From NCBI RefSeq assembly GCF_000757425.2, contig NZ_JPKR02000004.1:682001-746000 (forward strand): a DNA stretch of 64,000 nt, given 5' to 3'. The first letter of the stretch is position 1. The number at the start of each line of letters is the position of its first letter. The stretch is from Tatumella morbirosei (GTDB lineage: Bacteria; Pseudomonadota; Gammaproteobacteria; Enterobacterales; Enterobacteriaceae). A program made the translations under genes and the position numbers. Positions 20,350-28,256 of the stretch are shown here, in pieces. Under the pieces are notes generated by a model. That model had not been told where the DNA came from. It did no database searches and saw only the letters and a program-made list of their open reading frames with translations.

Positions 20350-20703
20350 CTACTTGTGCTTAAGTTGCTCTAGTACAGATTGCATACGGATAATCTGTAT
20401 ATCTAGCTCTAGAATCTTTTCCTGAGAATACTCTTCCGGAAATAGCCAATATTTAGCCTTTTCAAGACAGTTTTGAGCCAAATCCTTATCTAAAGATGAA
20501 ACCTTTGAGGATGCGGCGAACCAAAGGGTGTAGAGTTGATTCTCCTTTTCGGTATCTTTAGGCGCGCCTTTCCTTAATTCATGCGTATAGAGTACTGTTT
20601 GTGAAACAGCAGGGGTGAGCGCCTCAATTGCTGCAATCTTTAATTTATGATTAGCATTACGCCACTCTAGGAGTCGACCAATAACAAACTTGAGCACGTC
20701 CAT
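20350..20703 (-). CDS. unknown phage early protein (117 aa)
   Basis: Not recognised. Mostly helical and soluble (EALTPAVSQTVLYTHELRKG; ILELDIQIIRMQSVLEQL at the C-terminus). Its ATG overlaps the stop of the preceding gene (TAATG), so it is coupled within the leftward operon. A strong terminator follows. Confidence 0.6.
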   Translation of the reverse strand: MDVLKFVIGRLLEWRNANHKLKIAAIEALTPAVSQTVLYTHELRKGAPKDTEKENQLYTLWFAASSKVSSLDKDLAQNCLEKAKYWLFPEEYSQEKILELDIQIIRMQSVLEQLKHK

Positions 20704-20945
20704 TATTTCCCTTCCTCCTTCGCATAAACCGGGTCGGTGCCTTTCGGCAGTTTCATAGCCTCCTGACGGTACATTGCTAACCTTTCCCTGAAATACTCTC
20801 GCAGTGCTTCCGGCTGCTGTTCTTCCACCTGCACAGCCACAACCGGCATATTCATACGCTCTTTGTAAGCAACGCCTGATGCTGCCAGATCGACATTAAT
20901 TTTCTCGCGTTCTTCTTCTGGCCTGGACGAAATGTTGAATGACAT
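20703..20945 (-). CDS. unknown phage early protein (80 aa)
   Basis: The start at 20945 (MSFNISSRPEEEREKIN) has the strong site AGGAGG seven bases upstream; an earlier ATG has none. Acidic, helical, ending in LPKGTDPVYAKEEGK. Coupled to the next gene by TAATG. Function unknown. Confidence 0.65.
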   Translation of the reverse strand: MSFNISSRPEEEREKINVDLAASGVAYKERMNMPVVAVQVEEQQPEALREYFRERLAMYRQEAMKLPKGTDPVYAKEEGK

Positions 20946-20967
20946 AGATATTCCTCCTGAGAGGATA

Positions 20968-21135
20968 TTACATCGTTCTTTCGACTTCGCCACACAATAA
21001 CTCAGCCGTTGGCCGCCGCGTATGCAGTCGGTCGATTGTCAGTTGGCATTGTGTTTCGGTGGGGTATATATGTTCAGTGAGGGGAGTTGCCTGGTTACCG
21101 GAGATAATGAGGATGACGTATCCGGCGAGTATCAT
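20968..21135 (-). CDS. small single-span membrane protein
   Basis: 55 residues starting MILAGYVILIISGN, a short membrane helix, then a polar tail with cysteines. The start is the ATG of an ATGA overlap with the upstream 51-residue gene, which supports this start over an earlier in-frame ATG. Function unknown. Confidence 0.5.
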   Translation of the reverse strand: MILAGYVILIISGNQATPLTEHIYPTETQCQLTIDRLHTRRPTAELLCGEVERTM

Positions 21136-21287
21136 CGCCACCACCATTCGATGCAAAGATGCCCGAGCCAAATAGAGCGCATTGGACCATCATGCCAGAA
21201 CGAAAAGTAACGCCATTTTGATTTTTTCTGCCATGAAATCGACAGCCACCAACCGCCGTGACGTCCGGGAATCGGTATTTTCATCAT
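21132..21287 (-). CDS. tiny basic, Trp-rich phage protein
   Basis: 51 residues rich in Trp, Arg and Lys (GGWWLSISWQKKSKWRYF). Support comes from stop-start overlaps with both neighbours: ATGA with the gene upstream (21284-21742) and with the membrane protein downstream. No family recognised. Confidence 0.45.
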   Translation of the reverse strand: MMKIPIPGRHGGWWLSISWQKKSKWRYFSFWHDGPMRSIWLGHLCIEWWWR

Positions 21288-21742
21288 TCCCCCAGGCCGT
21301 TGAGGCGGTTGATTACAGACAGAGAGAAATTCCATATTCTGATATCGTGTGGCGATGCCTGGTACTTGTATTCGTCGATTAAATCCTGCACAGATGGCAA
21401 CTTAATCACCGGCACTGGTGGGGCGGTGTAAAGTGGAACAACACGATACCCATCCGGCAAGTCTGTTTCGCCGTCATTCAATGCACAAACTTCGTCAGAA
21501 ACACTAGATCCGTCATCATCAACACAGCATTCTGAGAAGTGTGCTTTACCATCTGGGTCGGATATTCCGTACATGAATATCTCAGCCGTCAGGGACGCAA
21601 GGGCGATTTCTAATGCCTGATGCGTCATCTCCTCAAGGTCGAATTTATCAGGGTATGCAGGTTCATTGCCTTTCATTGATTCAAATGCAGCGCCGATAAA
21701 CTCAATCAGCGCCTGCCGCCTTTCTTCGGTTATTGGTTTCAC
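21284..21742 (-). CDS. unknown phage early protein (152 aa)
   Basis: The start is a GTG at 21742 (then KPITEERRQALIEFIGAA) placed right after GGGGTGA, the end of the SEC-C gene; frames further upstream overlap that gene. Acidic centre with DPDG and a C-terminal GYRVVPLYTAPP tail often seen in lambdoid early proteins. Function unknown. Confidence 0.6.
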   Translation of the reverse strand: MKPITEERRQALIEFIGAAFESMKGNEPAYPDKFDLEEMTHQALEIALASLTAEIFMYGISDPDGKAHFSECCVDDDGSSVSDEVCALNDGETDLPDGYRVVPLYTAPPVPVIKLPSVQDLIDEYKYQASPHDIRIWNFSLSVINRLNGLGE

Positions 21743-21746
21743 TCTT

Positions 21747-21905
21747 TCACCCCTTGAATGTGTCGCAGTGGCAATTCTTAGCTTTTCGGCCACTACCGCA
21801 TGGGCATTTTTGGTTTCGTAATTCTCCGGGAATCTTTTTGACCATAGCTGCCTTACGAATGTTTTCTCGGTCAATTTCTCGCATAACCTTAGCCAAATCG
21901 CGCAT
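21747..21905 (-). CDS. SEC-C motif zinc-binding miniprotein
   Basis: 52 residues ending in a SEC-C type zinc motif (CPCGSGRKAKNCHCD) like that at the C-terminus of SecA. Strong site GGGGAGG seven bases before the ATG, which overlaps the upstream stop (TGATG). The motif binds zinc and often mediates protein or ribosome contact; the role in the phage is unknown. Confidence 0.7.
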   Translation of the reverse strand: MRDLAKVMREIDRENIRKAAMVKKIPGELRNQKCPCGSGRKAKNCHCDTFKG

Positions 21906-22372
21906 CACTCAACCTCCCCGGCGCGAATTTTAGCAGCGATAATTTCCATAGCATCAGTTGCAGCGACAATGCCATCACCTTCACTTTCACCCCATGAGTG
22001 AGCCGATATTAATTCATTCGACTTGTCAACACCCCGCGCCATCCACTCCCGGCGCTCTGCAAGAGACAACCTGTCGTGACGATACAGCGGGATTACACGC
22101 CGTGGATCGGCGTCTTTGCTGACTGGTTCAGAGGAAAACATTTCGCAGAAGCCATACGACTTCAAATCCCGTAGTTCTTCCTCATCTGTCCATGCAACCG
22201 GCTGACTCTCTGCCGCTTCGCCATCCATAGCAGCCAGCATCTCATTCATCGCCACCACGCCCAGAGCAAACATGTCGTGTTGCTCTTTGTCGTGTACCGA
22301 GTCGTAATCCTGCTGCCAGACTTCAAAGGATTTCCGGAGGTCCAGAATCTGTTCTCTTGTTAATTTCTTCAT
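21905..22372 (-). CDS. unknown phage early protein (155 aa)
   Basis: ATG at 22372 overlaps the TGA of the upstream gene. Sequence has the modular style of lambdoid early proteins, with AAESQPVAWTDEEEL and ADPRRVIPLYRHD segments shared by many unrelated Ea-type proteins. Helical ends. Function unknown. Confidence 0.65.
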   Translation of the reverse strand: MKKLTREQILDLRKSFEVWQQDYDSVHDKEQHDMFALGVVAMNEMLAAMDGEAAESQPVAWTDEEELRDLKSYGFCEMFSSEPVSKDADPRRVIPLYRHDRLSLAERREWMARGVDKSNELISAHSWGESEGDGIVAATDAMEIIAAKIRAGEVE

Positions 22373-22968
22373 CACTCAGACTCCCACTTGATGCCGGCAG
22401 CGGTTAGCATTTCCAAAATCGCCGTCTTGTTAAACCAGTGCCCTGCGTCATCTGAGACCATCACTGCGTGACCCATTTGAACAACCCCCATGTATAGCGC
22501 TGGCAACTTCACCGTCACGTCATCGCTCTCACCACCCAGCGGCGGCAAATCAGGAGTCGTTACGCCAAACATAGCAGCCAGCGCGCGATAATTCTGTTCA
22601 CTGTGGTAGTGACCCTTGCAGCGGACCAATTTTTCGGCCGCGGCACGGATGGCTTCCAGTTCGGCAATCCGTGCCTGAGCTTTCTCCAGTGCTGCATCAG
22701 ATTCGGATAGTTGCAGCCTCTGCCGGGTAACCTCATCGAACAGTTCACATGCTATGCGGCTCTGTTCAGATTTATCGTGAAGCGCGGTTTCCAGCGAATC
22801 GGTCAGCGCGAGGATGTTATCCGGGCCATCGGTTAGTCTGTTAAACTCTTCGCATTCGGCATAGCAGACAGAAACAGACATATGACCAGATGCATATTCT
22901 TCTGTTGCTGTTTTGGCTCTTACTGCCGCCGCTTTAATCCTCTGCACCAGTTCTGAGATATCAGTCAT
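22372..22968 (-). CDS. Ea22-like phage early protein
   Basis: 198 residues with a coiled-coil middle (ALEKAQARIAELEAIRAAAE) and a C-terminal globular part ending MLTAAGIKWESE. This layout matches the loose Ea22-like group of lambdoid leftward-operon proteins, which have no assigned activity. Coupled to both neighbours by stop-start overlap. Confidence 0.6.
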   Translation of the reverse strand: MTDISELVQRIKAAAVRAKTATEEYASGHMSVSVCYAECEEFNRLTDGPDNILALTDSLETALHDKSEQSRIACELFDEVTRQRLQLSESDAALEKAQARIAELEAIRAAAEKLVRCKGHYHSEQNYRALAAMFGVTTPDLPPLGGESDDVTVKLPALYMGVVQMGHAVMVSDDAGHWFNKTAILEMLTAAGIKWESE

Positions 22969-23627
22969 CATTCATCCTCCACACGCTTAAACTCAATCAC
23001 CCAGACCCATGGGTTAGCCTGCCAGCTATCAACGCCGTAGATGGATTCCCACAGCTCAGCAAAGTTATCGTATGGGGTTTGGCAATCGCCGCCGCTATCA
23101 GGATCTGAATAAGTTGGACGCCAGCCTGTAAGTTCCATCCCCTCGGCCTGAGCATCTTCTTGACTGATACTGTTCAACCGCTCGACACGAACGCCGGTTA
23201 TTTCCAGCGTGATACGTGAAGCCCATCTGGGCATGTGAATTGATGGCGTCCAATCCCCTTCAAAGTCGAAACCATCCGGAGAAGTCCAAAGCCCGTAGTT
23301 ATTTGGCTTCTGTATTGCGCTGGCCCTGTAAATGCGCTGTGCATCTTCTCTGATGCACAGGTTTCCTTTCGCGTCAACAGGATTCCCGTCTTCATTACCA
23401 ATGCATGAGAATGTCTCTCGCACCCAAAGGCGATCACCAGGCTTACCAAATTTGCTATTGAGGTAGTTACCGGCCGCAATCTCTCCGGCCAGTTCATTCC
23501 CTGACAGTTCGCAGCCTATGTCACGGTCAGTAAATGGAAATTTAACCGGTATGCGGTGTTGCGTTTTCCGGCCAGCAAGGACCGACCGAACCTGTTCAGC
23601 GTTTAAGATGATAGGGCGCTCAGTCAT
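22968..23627 (-). CDS. ASCH-domain-like phage protein
   Basis: 219 residues with marks of a large phage ASCH/PUA-like family: GDRLWVRETF, HMPRWASRITLEITGVRVER, ISQEDAQAEGM and the tail NPWVWVIEFKRV. ASCH domains bind RNA or modified bases; role here unknown. Overlaps both neighbours by four bases (ATGA). Confidence 0.75.
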   Translation of the reverse strand: MTERPIILNAEQVRSVLAGRKTQHRIPVKFPFTDRDIGCELSGNELAGEIAAGNYLNSKFGKPGDRLWVRETFSCIGNEDGNPVDAKGNLCIREDAQRIYRASAIQKPNNYGLWTSPDGFDFEGDWTPSIHMPRWASRITLEITGVRVERLNSISQEDAQAEGMELTGWRPTYSDPDSGGDCQTPYDNFAELWESIYGVDSWQANPWVWVIEFKRVEDE

Positions 23628-24181
23628 GCAGCACGCTCCATTTCAGATAGGCCAACACGAACAGCATTCACGATGCGGTCAAGGTACTGATATTTATGAT
23701 TCGGTACAGAGGGCCACTTTGCGTACCATGGGTCATCACCCAGCAGGTCAGGAAGCTTGTCACCTATTCGACAGTCACAACAGCTAACCTTAACGTCCTC
23801 AGCATTTTCTGCCTCGAACCACATTTCTCGGGCTTCACTGGCTTCAATATCTTTACCTTTGCGTAATTTAATTATTTCTGACTTAACAAACATCAGATTG
23901 GCATCATTGTCGTCATCGACTGTTCTTCTCAGGTCAGGGTCGAAATATCCGATTAAGTATTCATTGCTTACTCGCTTGATGAACTCCTGTACTGAATCAC
24001 CGCCCATTGCGAACCAGGCCCCAGTCCACGCCTTCCCATAGCATGTAATAGTGATGCGGCCTTTCCCTGGCTCATAGTTTTCAATCATCACTCGGATAGG
24101 GTCCAATCGCTCCGCGCCGGAAATAGTGAATGCGAGTAAATCTATTTTTTCGACAGCAATGCCTGTTGATAGTGTTTCCAC
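23624..24181 (-). CDS. unknown phage early protein (185 aa)
   Basis: The start is taken as the GTG at 24181, five bases after GAGAGGA; an upstream TTG overlaps that ribosome site. It contains an ITITCYGKAWTGAWFAMGG segment, acidic DDDNDAN, and a CCDC cluster. Related hypothetical proteins occur in lambdoid phages. Function unknown. Confidence 0.65.
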   Translation of the reverse strand: METLSTGIAVEKIDLLAFTISGAERLDPIRVMIENYEPGKGRITITCYGKAWTGAWFAMGGDSVQEFIKRVSNEYLIGYFDPDLRRTVDDDNDANLMFVKSEIIKLRKGKDIEASEAREMWFEAENAEDVKVSCCDCRIGDKLPDLLGDDPWYAKWPSVPNHKYQYLDRIVNAVRVGLSEMERAA

Positions 24182-24241
24182 TTTGTTCCTCTCCAACAGA
24201 TAACCCTCCCTGGTTATAGGAGAGGGTGAATAGGGGGTTAA

Positions 24242-24628
24242 TTAGTCGCCGAAGCCGCCGCGTCCTGATGTGTTGGCTGTCGGGAATGTTGCCTGCTGCT
24301 GTCCTTGCTCCTGCCAGTATCGCTGCCATGCTTCTGCGTTCTGCTGCTGCTTCCTTTCTGTTATCCATTCCGGCTCCGGCGGTCGAACAGACGTTTCCAT
24401 ATGCCTGATTCGTTGCTCCGTCCGTGGCATCATCTGATTCAGTCGTGGGTGTGACTCTCCGTTTTTAGCCGCGCTGAGTGCTTCCATGCACCCCATAACA
24501 ATCCTTTGGTTACGTAGCCATTCTCCGCGCTCACGCTCTGTCATCCGGATGATTCGGTTAGCTTCATAATTACGCTCCCATCCGTTCAGATGTGACAAAG
24601 CCGCCGACTCTTCCGGTGACAGTTTCAT
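24242..24628 (-). CDS. unknown phage protein upstream of the recombination genes' end (128 aa)
   Basis: Gln- and Arg-rich, helical N-terminus (GWERNYEANRIIRMTERERG), flexible Q-rich C-terminus ending SGRGGFGD. It follows the SSB-like gene by 37 bp. No recognised domain; association with ssDNA-binding proteins is a guess from position. Confidence 0.6.
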   Translation of the reverse strand: MKLSPEESAALSHLNGWERNYEANRIIRMTERERGEWLRNQRIVMGCMEALSAAKNGESHPRLNQMMPRTEQRIRHMETSVRPPEPEWITERKQQQNAEAWQRYWQEQGQQQATFPTANTSGRGGFGD

Positions 24629-24665
24629 GATGTGGCCTTATTTGTTTAGGGTGGGGAGGTGGCTT

Positions 24666-25268
24666 TTATGCGAACGGGTCGAAATTGTCGTCGAACCCTG
24701 AGTTGCTATAGCTGGACTGGTTGTTGTTGCCGGACGGTTTTTTACGCTCGTCTTTGTCCTTCAGGCCCGCAGCCATTTTTTCTACAGCTTCAGCGGTCTT
24801 ACCTTCCGATTTTTCCAGCAATGTCTGATGTGTCTGTGCGATGAATGGCATTCGAATCTCCAGCCCGTAAGTGTCAGAGCCGTCATTTTTGCTGCGGAGT
24901 AACTTTTGCAGCACCAGGCCAACACGCTTCCCTGCAAACTCTGGCGCAACAAACTGACCGGCCGCTTTCATCTGGTTGGTTAATTGCTTCACGCCGGCAC
25001 AGCCCATAATTGCATGAATCATGTTCACGCCAAATGTGTTATCGGTTCCGTCTTTTTTGGTCACCCAGACGCTGAGATACTGGACCTTGCGGCCGTCATC
25101 AGTTTCACCAGAAAACTCAATTGACCGCGCCTGGCTGCTGGCATCAGATGATGACTTTAAAGCTGCTTCAGTGATGGTAATGACATAGGCGCCACTCTCG
25201 TTAATAAAACCGCCCTGACCGGCGGTTAGGGCTGCTTCCTGGTTGTATGTGAAGATTACGTTTGTCAT
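24666..25268 (-). CDS. phage ssDNA-binding protein, DUF669-like
   Basis: 200 residues. An N-terminal beta-rich domain (RSIEFSGETDDGRKVQYLSV) is followed by a low-complexity linker and an acidic-aromatic tip DDNFDPFA, the signature of SSB C-termini that recruit repair partners. Adjacent and coupled (ATGA) to a RecA-like ATPase, the usual pairing in phages with Sak4 annealases. Confidence 0.8.
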   Translation of the reverse strand: MTNVIFTYNQEAALTAGQGGFINESGAYVITITEAALKSSSDASSQARSIEFSGETDDGRKVQYLSVWVTKKDGTDNTFGVNMIHAIMGCAGVKQLTNQMKAAGQFVAPEFAGKRVGLVLQKLLRSKNDGSDTYGLEIRMPFIAQTHQTLLEKSEGKTAEAVEKMAAGLKDKDERKKPSGNNNQSSYSNSGFDDNFDPFA

Positions 25269-25945
25269 GCTGCTGATTCCTTAATGTCGTGAACGTTAGT
25301 TATTCCCCAGTAGTCGCAGATGGTTCTGTCTACGAAAGCCAGGTCGTTATCAATTTCGTTGGCATCGAACATGCCCATTGGGGATTTAACTGTATCGGCC
25401 CCGTTGTTTTTGGTGGTAAATAAGAACTGATCATCCCGGGTGAGAGTGCGAAGAACTACAGTAAACATCCCTTCTACTGTGATTTTTTCATCGAGCATCC
25501 TGCCGATGGTTTTCATTTTGACGCGTCCCATTTGCGTCTCTTCCGTGTGGGCCATGAAGTAAACCCGGAGGTCATCAGGCGCGTCCTGCGCTGCTTTAAT
25601 GATGTCCCAGGCATGGCGGCCAATCTCCGTGAATTTATCGAATGACTTTTCGTCTGAGCGCCGCATAAACTCATTGCTCATGACATACTGGAAGTCGTCG
25701 ATAATGACGATACGCTTTCCAAAATGCGGGGCGGCATTGATGATTTTCACGATGTTCTCAGACTTATCGGTCGCCAATACTGTCCCTGTCTTTTTTTCAT
25801 TGTTCCACTTAAGCCAGTCCTTTGACTTAAACGGTAATGGCTTGCCGACTGGCTTTACCAGGAGGGTTATTTCCGGATCAATGTTTCTCATGCTGGTTGA
25901 TTTACCGGTGCCAGACTCACCGAGAATTAGCGTTGCCGTTCCCAT
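25265..25945 (-). CDS. Sak4-like RecA-fold ATPase (phage recombinase)
   Basis: 226 residues with Walker A at the N-terminus (LILGESGTGKST) and a Walker B-like strand IVIIDDFQYV. Size, fold and coupling to a DUF669 SSB fit the Sak4 single-strand annealing group, the probable replacement for lambda Red or P22 Erf. ATP use and annealing are inferred from the family. Confidence 0.75.
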   Translation of the reverse strand: MGTATLILGESGTGKSTSMRNIDPEITLLVKPVGKPLPFKSKDWLKWNNEKKTGTVLATDKSENIVKIINAAPHFGKRIVIIDDFQYVMSNEFMRRSDEKSFDKFTEIGRHAWDIIKAAQDAPDDLRVYFMAHTEETQMGRVKMKTIGRMLDEKITVEGMFTVVLRTLTRDDQFLFTTKNNGADTVKSPMGMFDANEIDNDLAFVDRTICDYWGITNVHDIKESAA

Positions 25946-25954
25946 ATTTCCCCC

Positions 25955-26134
25955 TTAAAACGGACATGGACCGATAAAATATTTTTGTTTCAGCTTTTCA
26001 CAGTGGGCGAGAAGAAGCTCATTCCTCATCAGCTCTCGGTCTCCAGCCTTTCGATGCATCAGCGCCTTAGCTACATGTGAAATCTCTGCCAGTTTGCTGA
26101 CTTCCATTTCAACTTCGGGTGTCATGCTTCTCAT
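25955..26134 (-). CDS. small helical phage protein (59 aa)
   Basis: Start at 26134 with GGAGG five bases upstream, overlapping the stop of the preceding 39-residue gene. Basic helical protein ending in CEKLKQKYFIGPCPF. No family recognised. Confidence 0.6.
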   Translation of the reverse strand: MRSMTPEVEMEVSKLAEISHVAKALMHRKAGDRELMRNELLLAHCEKLKQKYFIGPCPF

Positions 26135-26250
26135 TTCGACCTCCAGAAATCCCTGACCATTTTCATGTACCCGGTAACGGTATTGGGATAGAAATGAACC
26201 GACCCGCTGAACGCGATAACCAGCTCTGAACCTTGGATGATGTATTTCAT
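26131..26250 (-). CDS. tiny phage protein (39 aa)
   Basis: MKYIIQGSELVIAFSG..., beta-like start then a basic helix. GGGAGG seven bases upstream and ATGA overlaps on both sides make it credible despite its size. Function unknown. Confidence 0.55.
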   Translation of the reverse strand: MKYIIQGSELVIAFSGSVHFYPNTVTGYMKMVRDFWRSK

Positions 26251-26366
26251 GCGAAAGCCTCCCAGCCCGGACGTGCGGCATCGTTAACAAAGCGTTTGAT
26301 TCTGTCGAGTTGTGTCTGAAACAATGATTTAGCAGCGCCAATGACGCCGCCGATGACGTGGGTCAT
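26247..26366 (-). CDS. tiny amphipathic phage protein (39 aa)
   Basis: MTHVIGGVIGAAKSLFQTQ... with an amphipathic basic helix, GAGGT seven bases upstream and a coupled stop. Position and helix recall lambda cIII or kil, but no specific match is seen. Confidence 0.5.
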   Translation of the reverse strand: MTHVIGGVIGAAKSLFQTQLDRIKRFVNDAARPGWEAFA

Positions 26367-26436
26367 TAGCGTTACCTCGTTTGGTTTATGGGTCATATAA
26401 CCGCCCACTCAGTGAATGGACGCTGATATGAGGGCG

Positions 26437-26460
26437 TAAAAAAGCAGCTCAGTGGCTGCT
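26437..26460 (-). terminator. intrinsic terminator, leftward operon
   Basis: AGCAGC / GCTGCT stem with a six-base loop, followed on the minus strand by TTTTTT. Overlaps the stop of the 92-residue gene. Confidence 0.8.
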
Positions 26461-26727
26461 TATGATTTCGTATGTCTGAATTTTCTTATCTGTGTACTGA
26501 CCATAGTGAGACCAATATTTAAGCTCGGCATCTGGAGCAGGCTCAATCAGTTCACAAAGAGGAGTGAATGATCCATCTGCCTTATGAGCCTCGCTCTGAA
26601 AGAATCCTAGGCAGTAGTGAAACTCTTCGAGTTTGAAATCACGCACCTCAATTAATCGGCCGAACATATAGCGCGGCACACGAACTAAATCTCCAACCTT
26701 TGGCTTATTCACCTTTCTCTCTCCCAT
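26449..26727 (-). CDS. unknown phage early protein (92 aa)
   Basis: Start at 26727 (MGERKVNKPKVGDLVRVPRY) with GGAGG eight bases upstream. SH3-like beta pattern at the N-terminus. Both its ribosome site and its stop lie inside terminator hairpins. No family recognised. Confidence 0.6.
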   Translation of the reverse strand: MGERKVNKPKVGDLVRVPRYMFGRLIEVRDFKLEEFHYCLGFFQSEAHKADGSFTPLCELIEPAPDAELKYWSHYGQYTDKKIQTYEIISSH

Positions 26728-26753
26728 AAAAAAGCCCTCCACGAATGAAGGGC
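26728..26753 (-). terminator. terminator hairpin containing the next gene's ribosome site
   Basis: GCCCT / AGGGC stem followed by TTTTTTATG. The GGAGG of the gene at 26449-26727 sits in the right arm, so folding would both end transcription and hide the site unless antitermination keeps polymerase moving. Confidence 0.65.
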
Positions 26754-26843
26754 AATCACTAAATATTTAATCAGAACAGGTCTTCCACTCCTGTTCAGGG
26801 CAGTATTACCCACATAGCCCACTCTTTAATGAGCTATAGGGGG

Positions 26844-27089
26844 TTACTGGTTGCGGGCTCTCAGCATTGCGTCAGCAATTTCATAAGCATTTCTTGCTAG
26901 CCATTCTGCTGACGATGAATGCATGACATCAATCATCGAGGAGTTAGCCGCTAAGCCATTCATTGCTTTGGCTGCCAGATAATCGCGCAATGACATTCCT
27001 TCTTGGCCAAGTCTCTCGAATCCTCTCTCATGTCCGTTTGCTTGATAGTCTTCACGCGGAAATGCTGGGCCGCCTGTTTCTTTACTCAC
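26844..27089 (-). CDS. unknown phage early protein (81 aa)
   Basis: GTG start at 27089 (then SKETGGPAFPRED) with GGGGAGG five bases upstream. The GGPAFP...GMSLRDYLAAKAM pattern is shared by many small proteins of enterobacterial phages. Function unknown. Confidence 0.7.
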   Translation of the reverse strand: MSKETGGPAFPREDYQANGHERGFERLGQEGMSLRDYLAAKAMNGLAANSSMIDVMHSSSAEWLARNAYEIADAMLRARNQ

Positions 27090-27091
27090 AA

Positions 27092-27187
27092 TCACCTCCC
27101 CATAATCCACAGAACAGCTACCACTGCTGACCAGAACGCTATAATCATCAAATCAGTAATCAGCCACACTTTTGTGCTGTATGTCAT
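27092..27187 (-). CDS. 31-residue single-span membrane peptide
   Basis: MTYSTKVWLITDLMIIAFW... is almost entirely one membrane helix. A GGGTGA site lies close upstream, and it ends in the ribosome site of the next gene. Plausible but small. Confidence 0.45.
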   Translation of the reverse strand: MTYSTKVWLITDLMIIAFWSAVVAVLWIMGR

Positions 27188-27199
27188 ATTTCACCCATT

Positions 27200-27220
27200 A
27201 AAAAGGCCACCGTAGTGACC
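27200..27220 (-). terminator. intrinsic terminator, leftward operon
   Basis: GGTCAC / GTGGCC stem with one G-U pair and a four-base loop, followed by TTTTT on the minus strand. Confidence 0.7.
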
Positions 27221-27795
27221 TATTTGCTTTCAATGGCTGCGGTATGATTATGCTTTGCTGTTTGTACGACCATCTCAGCAAATTTATCGGCAACGTTCTT
27301 GCGAATCCCAGCATTAACGGCTTCAGTTATTTGGCGATCTATATCTTTGTTGATGCCTTTAAGCTTCTCCTGAACAACATCCTGAACCCGCTTATCCGTT
27401 AGCCATGTGATTAGCCTCGTGCCGTTGCCGTACCCAACATCAAAACTACCTGAGTCTGTGACTTTCTTTTCCATGAGACGATCAAAGGTCCGTTTAATCA
27501 GGTCAGTGATCGTCAGACAGTCCTGGGCATCGCCCCACTTATCAGTAATAGTGACTTCCTTCTCCAGCCAATCATCCGCGAACGTAATTGCCTTTTGCTC
27601 AATGGCTTTTTTAGCTGCTGCGATGGATTCATTAATCGCTTGGTTGATTTGCGTAGAAGCCTCTTTCTCAACCTTGGCAAGACAGTCGCGGGAGATCGCA
27701 TTTTTCACGCCACTAATGATTTCGTGCTTAACCTCTGAATCAAGGTCGCCGCCCTCACCAATCCAATCTATTTCAACCTGAATATTTAATTTCAT
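27220..27795 (-). CDS. unknown phage early protein (191 aa)
   Basis: Soluble and largely helical: KNAISRDCLAKVEKEASTQI in the first third, DIDRQITEAVNAGIRKNVA near the end. AGGTGA precedes the ATG. No family recognised. Confidence 0.65.
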   Translation of the reverse strand: MKLNIQVEIDWIGEGGDLDSEVKHEIISGVKNAISRDCLAKVEKEASTQINQAINESIAAAKKAIEQKAITFADDWLEKEVTITDKWGDAQDCLTITDLIKRTFDRLMEKKVTDSGSFDVGYGNGTRLITWLTDKRVQDVVQEKLKGINKDIDRQITEAVNAGIRKNVADKFAEMVVQTAKHNHTAAIESK

Positions 27796-27815
27796 ACTTC
27801 ACCTCAATTAGGTAA

Positions 27816-27839
27816 TAAAAAAGGCCGACTATGCGGCCT
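27816..27839 (-). terminator. intrinsic terminator, leftward operon
   Basis: AGGCCG / CGGCCT stem overlapping the stop of the 57-residue gene, followed by TTTTTTATT on the minus strand. Confidence 0.8.
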
Positions 27840-28002
27840 CATTGAATCCTGTCACCTCTACCCGACAGATGGGGTAGTTATAGAGTTTTAACTCCTGAAT
27901 CATCCGCTGTGCATCTTCCATGCTGTCAGCGCTATTGCAGAACTTAATGTTCTCTTCGTTATCGTCGTACTTTCCTGCCAGTACCGTAAAAGCTAAAGCC
28001 AT
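27829..28002 (-). CDS. small phage early protein (57 aa)
   Basis: MALAFTVLAGKYDDNEENIK..., with GAGGTGA upstream. It lies 8 bp after N. Similar short proteins with the YxxPICRVE ending occur in phages; function unknown. Confidence 0.6.
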   Translation of the reverse strand: MALAFTVLAGKYDDNEENIKFCNSADSMEDAQRMIQELKLYNYPICRVEVTGFNEAA

Positions 28003-28010
28003 ACTTCACC

Positions 28011-28256
28011 TCACACTAAAGGAATCGAACGACCGCGCGACTTCTGGCGGCCGGTGCATGTAATCCGGTCACCTTTGGTGCGGTGTCCGGCTGAGTAAAT
28101 TGCGACATCTGGCATACACTGCGATACCTGCTCCGGACGGTTACGCCAGTTCGGTGCCTTAAGTGCCTGCTCAACCCGATCAACTGAGGACAAATTCATT
28201 GCTTCAGTCGTTCTTCTGAGGTTGTACTCAGTCATTCTTCTTTGCTGTCTATTCAT
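28011..28256 (-). CDS. N: lambda-type N antitermination protein
   Basis: 81 residues. The N-terminal Arg-rich motif (MNRQQRRMTEYNLRRT) would bind boxB RNA. The C-terminus GDRITCTGRQKSRGRSIPLV is close to the end of lambda N. Start at 28256 has GAGGA upstream; an upstream in-frame ATG has no ribosome site. It is the first gene of the leftward operon after nutL, and should let polymerase pass the terminators below. Confidence 0.9.
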   Translation of the reverse strand: MNRQQRRMTEYNLRRTTEAMNLSSVDRVEQALKAPNWRNRPEQVSQCMPDVAIYSAGHRTKGDRITCTGRQKSRGRSIPLV

